Assembly: GCF_964355755.1 (NCBI RefSeq)
Contig: NC_092678.1
Location: 23,850,365-23,914,364 of the forward strand
Source: Antedon mediterranea
Taxonomy: Eukaryota; Echinodermata; Crinoidea; Comatulida; Antedonidae
Direction of reading: 5' to 3'
DNA: 64,000 nucleotides
The position numbers and the translations under genes are program-made. Positions 46,599-56,946 of the stretch are shown here, one piece after another (the stretch's first letter is position 1; every line of letters begins with the position of its first letter). Below the pieces are notes generated by a model. The model searched no databases. It was not told the origin of the DNA and saw only the letters and a list, made by a program, of their open reading frames with translations.

Positions 46599-48749
46599 CA
46601 GGGCCGTAGCCAGGATCTGTCAAAGGGGTTTTCGCGAATTTTGTGAAATGACACCCCTTGATGGCCGGAAATGGTACTCTCGCACTTAACACTCATGATA
46701 AATGGCACCTCTAATTGGTTGGAAAAAACACTCTCATGCAGCATGCTACCAATAAGCAAAACGATCGTACTTTTTTCCTCCTCCTCACACACGTGGACTA
46801 TTTAAAGGACGATAACATTTGTTTCCATATGTTAGGAACCGCCGCCGATTGTTTGATCATTCACTCGGTATTTTGCATTCAAGTTACAATGCGAACGTAT
46901 AGGAAAGCCCCGAAAAAAGCACACTTTGGGTGAGAAGGCAAATTCAATGCTTATTATAGGTCTATCTATATTTATTTACAGCAATTTGTTGAGGAAACTA
47001 TAAATATATCAATGTAAATAGGTGGTATTGATATAGTGAGTAGGCCACGTATCGGCTGGTGGTCTAGAAAAAAATAATAGAATGCTATAATGTAAACTAC
47101 AGTACATGATACCATAGATATTATAGTGTATTATATTAACTAGATGGTACGCTCGCTTCGCTCGCGTACCATCTAGGTCGTACCCACAGATGGTTCTCGA
47201 ATACACAGTAATTTCAGCGTAACAAAACTGGTGATTTCAAATGTACGTACCGCAGGACTATAATACATTGTCGTTTACAGAAACGAATAAATAGACACGA
47301 TGATTTATGTAGTCAACTAAAATTAGCACCCCGGGAATTACTTCCGAAGGAGAAACTTATCACAAAATGAGTCCAAATTTTTGATTTGGACTCATTTAAA
47401 GAAACCCAATTTGTTGTGTTGAGGGATGGGAAAGCGGATAGGTACAAAGAAGAACACTTTTTAAAACCACTACGACGTTTATATTTTTGGTAATTATTAA
47501 TTAATACAAACGTTGAGAAGGAACTGTCAGTATAAAGTTTATTTGTATATAATAATGTGTTTTTATATCTAACAGTAGAGCCTATCCACAATCTCAGTAA
47601 TAAAGTATATTTGTATATATTTTTATATTACATTTAACAGTACGAACATTCACAGTTAGAAATGTTATTCGATTTAAATGTTGACCAACAATAGTTAATA
47701 ATAGGTATTTACAGTATTGTCGAAGTATTGCAAGTTTATTCTCAAAGGGCCCATATATTTACCTACCGTATGTGTTAAACCAAATCTATCAAAATAGTAT
47801 TTTTTTAAGAAAATCGGCCTGTCTTCAACATTATGATGCTGTACTCTAGCTGTTCAAACAGTTTTCAGCTATTAAAAACAATCATCGTAGGAGGAGATAG
47901 GAAAATGCGAAGCCTCCTCGCATTTTTGTGGCGGGTATTTTTCAAGATTGACATCCATTAGACAGTGTATACCACGATCGGAAAACACCCCTATTTGGGG
48001 CAAATCGTTGAACCTAAATTCGTTTTAATCGTCAATAACTAATTATCTAACTTAATTTAATTAGTAAACAGGGTTAAATCAGGTGGTTAAAATCAGTACC
48101 GAAAGTACGAACCAACTTTATATACCATCGAGTAAAAATTCTAGAAGTAAGGCGCGATTTACCGAATTTTGCCCTTACGTAAATGTATATATAGATATTC
48201 ACTAAATCCTCTATGATGATGATACACTGTACTTAGCCACACATAAATATTGTAGGTATAGTAACCGCAGCGTTACATTTTTTGATGTACGTCGGAAGGC
48301 TATTATACTTTATGCGTGGTCTGCCAGTGACCTACAATATAAAGCACTCTGGTTGCCTGGCGGTGTCCTTTGTATTATTCGTTCGTCGTGCCCAAGCTCA
48401 CGATACACGCGTCAATATCATGTTATATCCTAAGACCAAAAATTCGTATTATTTTTAATGTGAAAATCGGCAACCAATTCATTTGTAACTCTTAGAAATT
48501 AGTATCGCTAGACGTACGCTCGCTCATACAAGGAAGAAGGTGGTATAGTATGAGTTATTCACGAACGAGTTTACGAATTGTTCAACTTTACGAATAACCT
48601 TTTGTACTGTGGGGCACGTATTTGGAGGATTTTCAGAGATGAGGGTGAGGTATTGGGCATGTCGGGGATGGGGGTTCGCAGTCGGTTAAGGGGGGTTCGC
48701 TGTAAAGGGGGGTTCGCCCGAACCATAAAACCCCCTGGCTACGGGCCTG
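46599..48749. mobile_element. TIR element (hAT-like), split by Helitron copy H2
   Basis: Terminal repeats are cagggccgtagccagg at 46599 and, from the right, caggcccgtagccagg at 48749. They continue as similar G-rich stretches (gggggttc). No transposase is present. Removing H2 leaves about 1.1 kb. Paralogous relic R reads aatacgacacatagtataaaa (near 54800) where E has the insertion, giving the empty site. The target duplication is not clean. Confidence 0.65.
47140..48195 (-). mobile_element. Helitron-like element H2, 1.06 kb
   Basis: Minus strand: starts tctatatatacatttacg (48195), ends with hairpin agatggtacg...cgtaccatct and CTAG at 47140. The flanks are A before TC and T after CTAG. It is about 90 percent alike to the H1 ends and carries the undisrupted hairpin (agatggtacgctcgcttcgc onward) that H1 has lost to foldback element 2. 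It also contains an internal hairpin aatgcgaagcctcctcgcatt at about 47904. Confidence 0.7.
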
Positions 48750-50172
48750 ACATGCATGGTATAAAAACTTAAATAACTTACCTTTTGAATTTCACAATAG
48801 ATTCGTGTCGTGCAAATGTTCCAGGTCTAAATTGAAACAATGGTTCCGATATGAAATAAAGTGTTGATGTATTTTAGAGGACTATCTTAATTGATTCTTG
48901 TATGTACAGTCTTTTGTTAAGAACACAACATTGTGCTAGTCTTACCCGGAACGTTTCATGGAGGGAATTTCCAAGAATATTATAAATAGTAAAGGTTAAT
49001 TATTTTTACCCCACAGAGGGCGATATTATGGAATTTATCCAAATTTAAAGCATCAGTGACTTTGTTTCAGACGAGCGAGTGATGTGACTGGAACTTGTAT
49101 TTGTAAACCTTGGAAATAGTTATTAATTAATTTACCAATCTTTTTAATGAACTTTCCACTTTTAAAACGCATACATCTAGCACAGCTGTAAAACTTAGCT
49201 GTTAAGTATTTGTAATATCCTTAACGCTATTACGCTACGCTAAAATTACCAAAACATACAATGAGTTTTACTACATTGTTATATTTTACCTAAATACACA
49301 GTTACATACATACAATAATATGGAATAAAATATTTTTCTCAGGTAAGTTATCTACAGTAATATATTAATGTAATATTGATAGAACATGATGATTTAACTG
49401 ATTTTACTTGGCAAAATAATATAATATACTTGCTTTGTTTTTTGTTTTTTTTTGCACGATAGCGTTCTAAATTGTAGTGTGTTAATAGGTATACATAATT
49501 AAATTTAGCTGAAACATACAATTATATAGTTATACTACTATATTAAAATATTATGATACTATCATACTGCTGTTATTCGTCATTACGTAATAAACCTGTT
49601 AGTTGACGTTAGATAATAGTTCCACAGCATTCAAGTGAAAATAAAATGTACTATATTAAAACATTCAAGTGCTCTCTCGTCAATACCAGCTTTTCATAAA
49701 CACTGTATTATATTTAATTAAGTTTCTCTTTTGTATATTTTGATTAAGACAGGACCACAATGTAAAACAGATACACTGTTATCTGATTGTTTTATCCTGT
49801 ATAAATATATTATTTATTATTATTTATTATAATATGTAATATTTTGTTTTTAATTTAACATATTACACAGAGGCGCCAGCTAAAACATTAGCTTTAAGAC
49901 GCCTCTGATTTCAATTACAATATTTTCTTCATAAACATTATTTTATTCATTTTATCACAAAGATAAACAAGTATAATTATTATTTATATTACTATATAAC
50001 AATAATTTATGCATAAAATCACTACAACATTTTATCTGTAATCTGTACACGTTTGTATTATATTTACAAGTTGATTTATTTAATTAATTATATTAAATAC
50101 GGAAAGTAACATTACAATTATAAACATTTATATTTTGTTTAATAATACGTGCTAATGTTATTTAATTATTAT
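48196..50172. other. Remainder of TIR element, E distal exon, and 3' flank of F
   Basis: 48771-49140 holds the distal first exon of unit E (donor at 48781-48782). Words from there on match R (54830-55260) closely. 49560-50172 is the flank of F, with the gttattcgtcattacgtaataaacctgttag words and one GAGGCG hairpin. No gene seen. Confidence 0.5.
49868..49907. repeat. GAGGCG hairpin, F-flank copy
   Basis: cagaggcg and cgcctctg form an 8-bp stem, with a loop holding aacattagctttaag. It is followed by atttcaattacaatatt as in all copies. Confidence 0.65.
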
Positions 50173-52326
50173 TCAATAATTAAATATTTTTACTGTTTTA
50201 TCACCATTATTTGCCACTGCTAGTCTACGTGGATTACGTGATACGATGGATAATCCTTTAGGACCGCTGATTCCATCTTCTATTTTGTCAATTCTTTTAA
50301 TGAACTTTCCACTATTACTGAATAGCTGTAGCTTGTGGTCACTTGATATTATGATATTGTCATTATCATCAAATACTACTGTTCTTGGGTGCTTCACCTT
50401 ACCATCTGCATCACCCTCACTGACAAGTACTTTGATAAACTTTCCCTCATTATCAAATAGTTTTAAGCAATGTTGGTTATTGTAAAGCACAAGAATATAT
50501 CCTTGTCTTGTAAAGGCGACGTCAATGATATTTACAAATTTAAGACCAGTAACATCACATGTTGCTATTGTCTTAATCAGCTTGCCACTCTTAATGTTAA
50601 ACATGGCTACCTTGCTATTATTAGATACATACATGACACGTGATGCTTCATCCACATGGATACCCCATGGATTTACCAACACTCCCTTACCAAATGATTT
50701 AACCACCTTACCATTCATAGTGCATAATGTGATACGTTTATTACCCCGATCACTGAATGCTATATTACCATTGTTCATTGTGTACATTCTGTTTACTTCC
50801 ACACCTTCTGATAGTGTAACCTTACCGATGCTTTCACCTGATTGCTTGTATTTGTGAATGATATTGTCTCGACATGAAACAAGCAAGCAATCTTCTCCAT
50901 ATTTAACTACATCTTGAACCTCTTTAGCATTTTCTATTTTTATAGTTTTTAATAATCTTTCATTCTCTACTTTGATATTCATAGGTGACTTCTTAATGTG
51001 TTTCCCATCGACTCTAACATCAACCTTGCAAATCCCTGCACTTGTACATCTACCTATCACAGTATAGTCACCATTGATGTCTTCTTCTACTTCAGGGATG
51101 ATCGTTTCTCCTGTTGGTTGTGTCAATGTAGCTTTTATGTAATTTGCGTTTATTTCACATTCATCAGTTTTAATTATTTTAACATCAATAATTTTTCTTG
51201 TCATGCTCTTAGCTCCTTTTAATTCTAAACAGCCTGCCCTTGAGTCTGTAATCATTCCAATGTTCTCGTGCAATGAAAGTTTTTGCGTGTTTTTAACAAA
51301 CTTAATCTCTGCATGAACATCAGATTTTGTGTTAGGCACTGCCTTGATCCTCTCATCCAACGCTCTAATGACCTCATTACCGGATAACATCGCCGTTGCT
51401 TCGTTGCCCTTCTGTAGGTGATGCAGCAAATTGATGTTAGTGTTTATATACGATATCCTCGTTGTCACATCCTCTATGTCAGCATCAGTTGCCTTCCTCT
51501 TTATTTTGTACATTGCCTCCACTTCACTTTTTAATTTGTCTCCACTGTCTTTTATTCTTGTTACCAATTCCTCTACATGATTTTCAATTCCTCTCAAACT
51601 CTTTTCCCTCTTTTCATCTAGTTTCTTAACACGATCAGTTCTTACTTTAAGATCATCATTTAATTTATCTGTACATTGTTTAGCATCTTTCTGCAATTCT
51701 TCTGATGTTTGTTTAAACGTTTTAAACGCGTCTGTTATGCTGATTATCTTGTGTTTTCCTTCCCATTCCTTGTGGTCCGTGACTGGACAGTGTATACAAA
51801 TGGCAACATCGCAAACTTTACAAAACAGAGTTAGAGGTTCACTGTGGATAGAACACAATGGTGAGTGCATCGCATTGATTTCACTGACACTCATAGACTG
51901 AACATCTTCCACTGAATGCATCTTGTGATTTTTAAAAAGTCTGTAGTTCTTATGATGATCACTACAATCGTGGCACAAATATTGTCTGCAATCCTGACAG
52001 TAGGTTTTAGATTTACCTTCCTTTCCACAAATACATTTGGTCTGATCTGTATTTGTGAACTGTTCAATTATTTCTAATAGATTATTCAGAAATGTGTTGG
52101 GTGGCAATTTCTCTAAACCACCTTCTGGGATCTGATAAGATTTGGAGCAAGTTGGACAGGTTTCTTTCTTATTTTTTTTCAACCAGTTGTCAAGACAACC
52201 TAAACAGAAGCTGTGAAGACATGTTAAGGTTCTGGGTTCGTGGAGTCTATTAAAGCATATTTGACACTCTAGAACCTTCTCATCTATATCTTCTCGAATT
52301 TTAGTTAAATCACCACCGGTGGCCAT
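50173..52326 (-). CDS. TRIM copy F, TRIM2/3/71-like, intact
   Basis: 717 residues from MATGGDLTKIRED. The longer frame to 52347 starts at TTG and is not used here. The start at 52326 follows acceptor ttcacag. The RING is complete (CQICFNRLHEP). B-box 2 is the F/G type: HSEPLTLFCKVCDVAICIHC followed by PVTDHKEWEGKHKIISI, with two residues missing against A-D (GKDKHTIISI). The filamin repeat has lost residues at its start (MTRKIIDVKI). The propeller is open to KTVKIFNY. F shares more with pseudogene G than with A-E, so F and G come from one duplication. Its 5' region is complete, which makes F a good candidate for an expressed copy. Confidence 0.9.
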   Translation of the reverse strand: MATGGDLTKIREDIDEKVLECQICFNRLHEPRTLTCLHSFCLGCLDNWLKKNKKETCPTCSKSYQIPEGGLEKLPPNTFLNNLLEIIEQFTNTDQTKCICGKEGKSKTYCQDCRQYLCHDCSDHHKNYRLFKNHKMHSVEDVQSMSVSEINAMHSPLCSIHSEPLTLFCKVCDVAICIHCPVTDHKEWEGKHKIISITDAFKTFKQTSEELQKDAKQCTDKLNDDLKVRTDRVKKLDEKREKSLRGIENHVEELVTRIKDSGDKLKSEVEAMYKIKRKATDADIEDVTTRISYINTNINLLHHLQKGNEATAMLSGNEVIRALDERIKAVPNTKSDVHAEIKFVKNTQKLSLHENIGMITDSRAGCLELKGAKSMTRKIIDVKIIKTDECEINANYIKATLTQPTGETIIPEVEEDINGDYTVIGRCTSAGICKVDVRVDGKHIKKSPMNIKVENERLLKTIKIENAKEVQDVVKYGEDCLLVSCRDNIIHKYKQSGESIGKVTLSEGVEVNRMYTMNNGNIAFSDRGNKRITLCTMNGKVVKSFGKGVLVNPWGIHVDEASRVMYVSNNSKVAMFNIKSGKLIKTIATCDVTGLKFVNIIDVAFTRQGYILVLYNNQHCLKLFDNEGKFIKVLVSEGDADGKVKHPRTVVFDDNDNIIISSDHKLQLFSNSGKFIKRIDKIEDGISGPKGLSIVSRNPRRLAVANNGDKTVKIFNY

Positions 52327-53180
52327 CTTGGAGTGATCTGTGAACAATTGATGATTACTATTTTTATTTTCCTTTTATTTTAATGTTTGTATGATTAAAT
52401 TCTCTCGCAGAATTTATATTACTCCTTTTATATTTTTTCTGTGCGTGCTTAAATTGTAAAAAATACAATACAGTATACAAATTGTATATGACTCACTCAT
52501 ACATTTACAAATAGGGAAATCTAACATGGAAATTCTGAAAGTAGTTTATAAATCGGTCATGTGACATTTGTCGTGACGTCACTAGTCACACCCTGAATAT
52601 TCTTGAATGGGATTCTTATTCCCTTTTCTTATTTTGATACGCTGTGTATTAATTATAACCGAAGATATGAATTTGATATCTTATGAAAGTTTAAAACATG
52701 CTCAGATGCAATATTTTGACATAAGTACATGAAGATAATAATTAGCCTATTGAATCACGATGGTGTTTAATGATAGGCTACTGTGCACTTGTCATAACCA
52801 GGAATAGGACAACAATGGACTAAAGACTTATTAAATAACTTACCTTTTGATTTTCTCAATAGACTAGTGTTTGATAGTTGTAGACAGGCACAAATGCTCC
52901 AGGTCTAAGTTAAAACAAAATGGTTTCGATATGAAATAAACGTTACTAACTACTGCTTCCTGTGGCATTGTTGTATTTTGTATAAGAACACAATTGTGCT
53001 TTATCCGGAAACGTTTAAAAGTATGGTGTATTATACTTATATGGAGGAACTTTCCACGATTACCATATATAGCACTGCACAATATTCCTATTAGTTATTA
53101 GTATCCTTCACGCCATTATTCTTCTGAAGTAGGCCTAGTAAGGGAATAGATAGCAAATATTTCCAATAAAATACCAGTAT
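52327..53180 (-). promoter_or_regulatory. 5' region of TRIM F
   Basis: Compact version: the proximal module is largely deleted. gtcatgtgac and tgacgtcac are at 52556-52585. The distal exon ends at 52844 with donor aaaag/gtaagt. Confidence 0.55.
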
Positions 53181-53518
53181 TTCACTTAACAATAAGTACT
53201 TACTTTTGGAAAGATGAGGAGTTTTAGGATATCTAGTGGCGAATCAGCGCTTTAAGGCAGCTCTTTGAAGCTAGATATATTGTAGATTTTGAACTAAATC
53301 TAGACATAAAGAAATGGAAATACCATATTTGTTAGTGTTGTAGTTTTTATTAATTATTATAATAATTAATCCTTATAAAACCAGCGTGAAAAGACGATAG
53401 ATACAACTGCTGTAATTTACACAGCAACCCGAACGTCAGTTGGAGAAAATTAATAGAAACGGAGAACTGAGGCAACAATTTTTAAGCCTGGTTTTCCACT
53501 ATGTGTTGATTGTGTAGT
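53181..53518. repeat. Unit-end block shared with 60540-61080
   Basis: Shares taggatatctagtg, ggagaaaattaatagaaacg and cctggttttccacta words with 60540-61080. It marks the outer edge of the F-type unit. Confidence 0.6.
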
Positions 53519-55330
53519 CATCTTGAATCGATTTGTGAACATTTGATAATTTCTTCAATGGTTCTTTTCATTTTATTTAATTTTTAATGCATTCACAGAA
53601 TTGATAATCTTTCATTTTTGCGTGCTCAAATGTATTACTTCATATAGTTATTTTAAGAAGGAAGTGAGTGTGACCATGGCGTGACAGACATGCATACAAC
53701 TTACGACATATTTTGTATATAATGGTATTGTATATAAACATTGAGATCCATGATACAGATCTGTTATTGTCAAAATGATACTGAGATACATGATAAAGTA
53801 TGTTTCTTTATTGCGAACAATAATATGCCAATAGCCTAATGTAATACGTAGCAGCCAGTAACTGAATTACGAATTATATTTTATTATACAAAATTACAAT
53901 ATAAAAATTGACATTGAAATAGATTGGAATTTAATATTAAGAAACGATTAAGAAATTAAAGAAATCCATTATAGAAATTAATATAAATTTGAAACGTTGC
54001 AGAAAAGGTGTTTTACATTAAACATACGTGATGATTCTTTCTTTCTGAGAGCTGAATAATTTTTAAATAGTTATTATCTACAAATACAGCAGGAACGTGA
54101 ATTGTCAAAAACGGTAATGATTGCAATAAACATTTCCTAACCGGAAAAAATGCTTTATGGTGCAAGATTATTATACTGTATGTGTAGGCAAGCCCAATTC
54201 CTCCCGAGTTCTAAAAAAAATGGTTCCGATCAGTGAATTAATAGTGTTTAGTGATGGTTCTTGTGACGTTGGTGTATTTATTCCAGAGCATGATGACTGG
54301 TTCTATTATGATCTCAAAATAACATTACGGAACTAGTTACGCCCTGTACACGTATAAAATAAGATACTGGTACCATACCAGTCACCAATGATTATTTATT
54401 GTGAAAATAAGAAAATGGCATTTGCTGTTTTACCCCGGACTCTTATGGCTATAGTTTAAACTTCTACCTATCACAGCAGTTGTTTAAGTAATAGTAATCA
54501 TAGCTGATTTACAAATGTTGGAAAGTCCCGGGCAATCGGTATCACAGCTATACTCTGAAATTAGTGTATAAATCGATCGGTCATGTGACACGTCACCCTG
54601 AATATTATTGGTTATTTTTATGCGTTGTGTATTAAAACCGAATTAAGATATGCAGTTAACTTACAAAAGTATAATACATGCTCGTGGTATTATTCAATAT
54701 TTTGACATAGAATTACATTGAAAATGAAGACGATCTATTTTATATTTAATATTGAATGATGCGATTGTGTTTATTGACTGTGTACTTATCCAAACTATGA
54801 AATACGACACATAGTATAAAAACTTAAATAACCTACCTTTTGAATTTTACAATAGATTAGTGTTTGTAGAGACAGGCGCAAATGTTCCAGGTCTAAGTTG
54901 AAACAATGGTTCCGATATGAAATAAAGTGTTGATGTATTTTATAGGACTATCTTAATTGATTCTGTATGTACAGTCTATTGTTAGAATACAACGTTGTGC
55001 CAATCTCATCAGGAAATGTTTCATGCAGGAAATTTCCACGATTATTATAAATAGAAAATGGTAATTATTTTTACCCACAGAGTGTGATATTATGGAATTT
55101 AGCCAAATTTGAAGTATCAGTGACTTAGTTTCAGACGAGCGCAATGTGACTGGAACTTGTATTTGTAAACCTTGGAAATAGTTATTAATTAATTTACCCA
55201 ATCTTTTTAATGAACTTTTCACTTTCAAAACGCATACATCTAGTACAGCTGCAAGTATTGGATTCCGTAAAGTATTAGTATCATTAATGGTATTATTCAG
55301 GAATTTAAAAGTAAAAGATAGCAAATATTT
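53519..55330 (-). pseudogene. TRIM relic R: start codon and 5' region only
   Basis: Catcttgaatcgatttgtgaac at 53519 is the start-codon/acceptor block of a TRIM unit, but nothing downstream of the ATG survives; the sequence passes straight into the unit-end block. Upstream are the proximal module (54190-54320), gtcatgtgac (about 54580) with a shortened CRE, and the distal exon with donor at 54836-54837 (gtaggt). An entire CDS and 3' flank were deleted at the ATG. The promoter could still fire and make a noncoding RNA. Confidence 0.65.
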
Positions 55331-55331
55331 C

Positions 55332-55975
55332 AAGCCCCATTCCCTACGTTTTTTAGATCTAATTTAAGATCACAAACTATATTTAATGTAAAAATTATAC
55401 TATATGATCCTATTGCGATAACTTTTTTCGTCTTTAAACGGTTAAAAATGTGAAAAATAAGTCGATTCTAATAATTATAGCGGCCCGCTATAAATCCCAA
55501 AATGCATTGCGCGCGGATTGATATTTTTGTTTTTCACCTGTAATTCGCCCACTTTTCGATCGATCGTGAGGCCAAAACAAATGGAAGACTCCTAACTTTT
55601 CAGCGAAAATACCGGGTTTTCCCCAATTTGTATCAACGGAGTCTGGCAAAAATAGAAAGACAATTAATGCAGCAACTATACAACGTCAGGCTAGGTATAT
55701 AGGTAGCGTATGATGTTCGTACGTTACCGATGTTTACCAGCTAGGCCTACAAAACTAAGCCTAGCTAGGCTAGGCCTAAGACCGTCCACGAGAGGTCGAT
55801 CGCCGCGAGCTACTTAGGTAGTGCATTGTTTCTCACTTTTTATCATAATTTACCATAAAACGTACATTTAAGACAAGGAATGACATGGTTTAATGTTTTT
55901 AAAGTGATATATATGTATTATTTTCCAAAAAACGTCCAAAATTGCAGGGAAGGGGTCTTTCACTTTAAATACAAT
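55332..55975. mobile_element. Putative 0.64-kb non-autonomous element
   Basis: The left end, agccccattccctacgtttt, resembles the reverse of the right end, agaccccttccctgcaattt, as an imperfect inverted repeat. The inside has higher GC and taggcc words and no coding frame. It sits between relic R and the G flank, where no other unit has it. Confidence 0.4.
55494..55511 (+). promoter_or_regulatory. ZNF143/Staf-like site
   Basis: Atcccaaaatgcattgcg matches the Staf/ZNF143 consensus YWCCCRNMATSCMYYRCR at 17 of 18 positions. It lies in the 0.64-kb element with no gene next to it. Confidence 0.4.
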
Positions 55976-56946
55976 ATACAGTAATGCATGGTTATTGAAA
56001 TGTATCCACTTTTTAATAATTCAAGCGAATAAAAAAAACATACAATTATAGTCTTTACTAGATTATTATATTATACCTAAATACAGGTGAACTATTTCAT
56101 TAATATGTAATAAACTTATTTTCTCAGGTAAGCTACCTACAGTAATAATGTAATGTTGATAGAAAATGATGATATAACTGTTTTTTTGTAACATTTTATT
56201 TTATATATTTTTTTTGCACGATAGCGTCCTAAATTGCTGGGTGTACATAATTAAATTTGGCTGAAATATATAATTATATAGTTATACTACTATATTCAAA
56301 TATTATGATACTATCACATTGCTGTTATTCGTCATTACATAATAAACCTGTTAGTTAACGTTAGATAATAGTTACATAGCATTCAAGTGAAAATAAAATG
56401 TACTATATTAAACATTTAAGTGCTCTCTCGTCACTACCAGTTTCCCTGACTTATAAGTCATCACTTAAATCCTACCATAATGTCAGCTTCCGTGTCTTGG
56501 GGAATATACAGTATGCATAATAAGTAATATTGTGTTTTTAATTCAACATATTACACAGAGGCGCCAGGTAAAACATTAGCTTTAAGACGCCTCTGATTTC
56601 AATTACAATATTGTGTTTTTAATTCAACATATTACACAGAGGCGCCAGGTAAAACATTAGCTTTAAGACGCCTCTGATTACAATTACAATATTTTCTTCA
56701 TATACAATATTTGATTCATTCAAGTATAAGTAAATGTAATTAGACTGATTATTTATATTACTATATAATGATAAGCTAATTTATGCATAAGATCACTACA
56801 ACATTTTATCTGTAATCTGTACACGTTTGTGTTATATTTACAAATTGATTTATTTAATTAATTATGTTCAATACGGAAAGTAACATTACAATTATAAACA
56901 TTTATATTTATTCTAATAATACATGCTAATGTTATTTAACTATTAT
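55976..56946. other. 3' flank of TRIM copy G
   Basis: No gene. Paralogous to the F flank (cacgatagcgtcctaaattg, gttattcgtcattacataataa). It holds two GAGGCG hairpins in tandem and an intact copy of the site into which H1 inserted at D (gattatttatattactatat at about 56748). Confidence 0.65.
56556..56676. repeat. Tandem pair of GAGGCG hairpins, 81-bp period
   Basis: Hairpins at 56556-56595 and 56637-56676 (cagaggcg...cgcctctg) with the spacer repeated (atattgtgtttttaattcaa). F and D have one copy each. Confidence 0.75.

Noticed and set aside
52327-52347. Longer TRIM F start (MFTDHSK)
   Set aside because: First codon is TTG and the stretch contains the splice acceptor; ATG at 52326 is used. 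The same applies to E (46076 against 46055).
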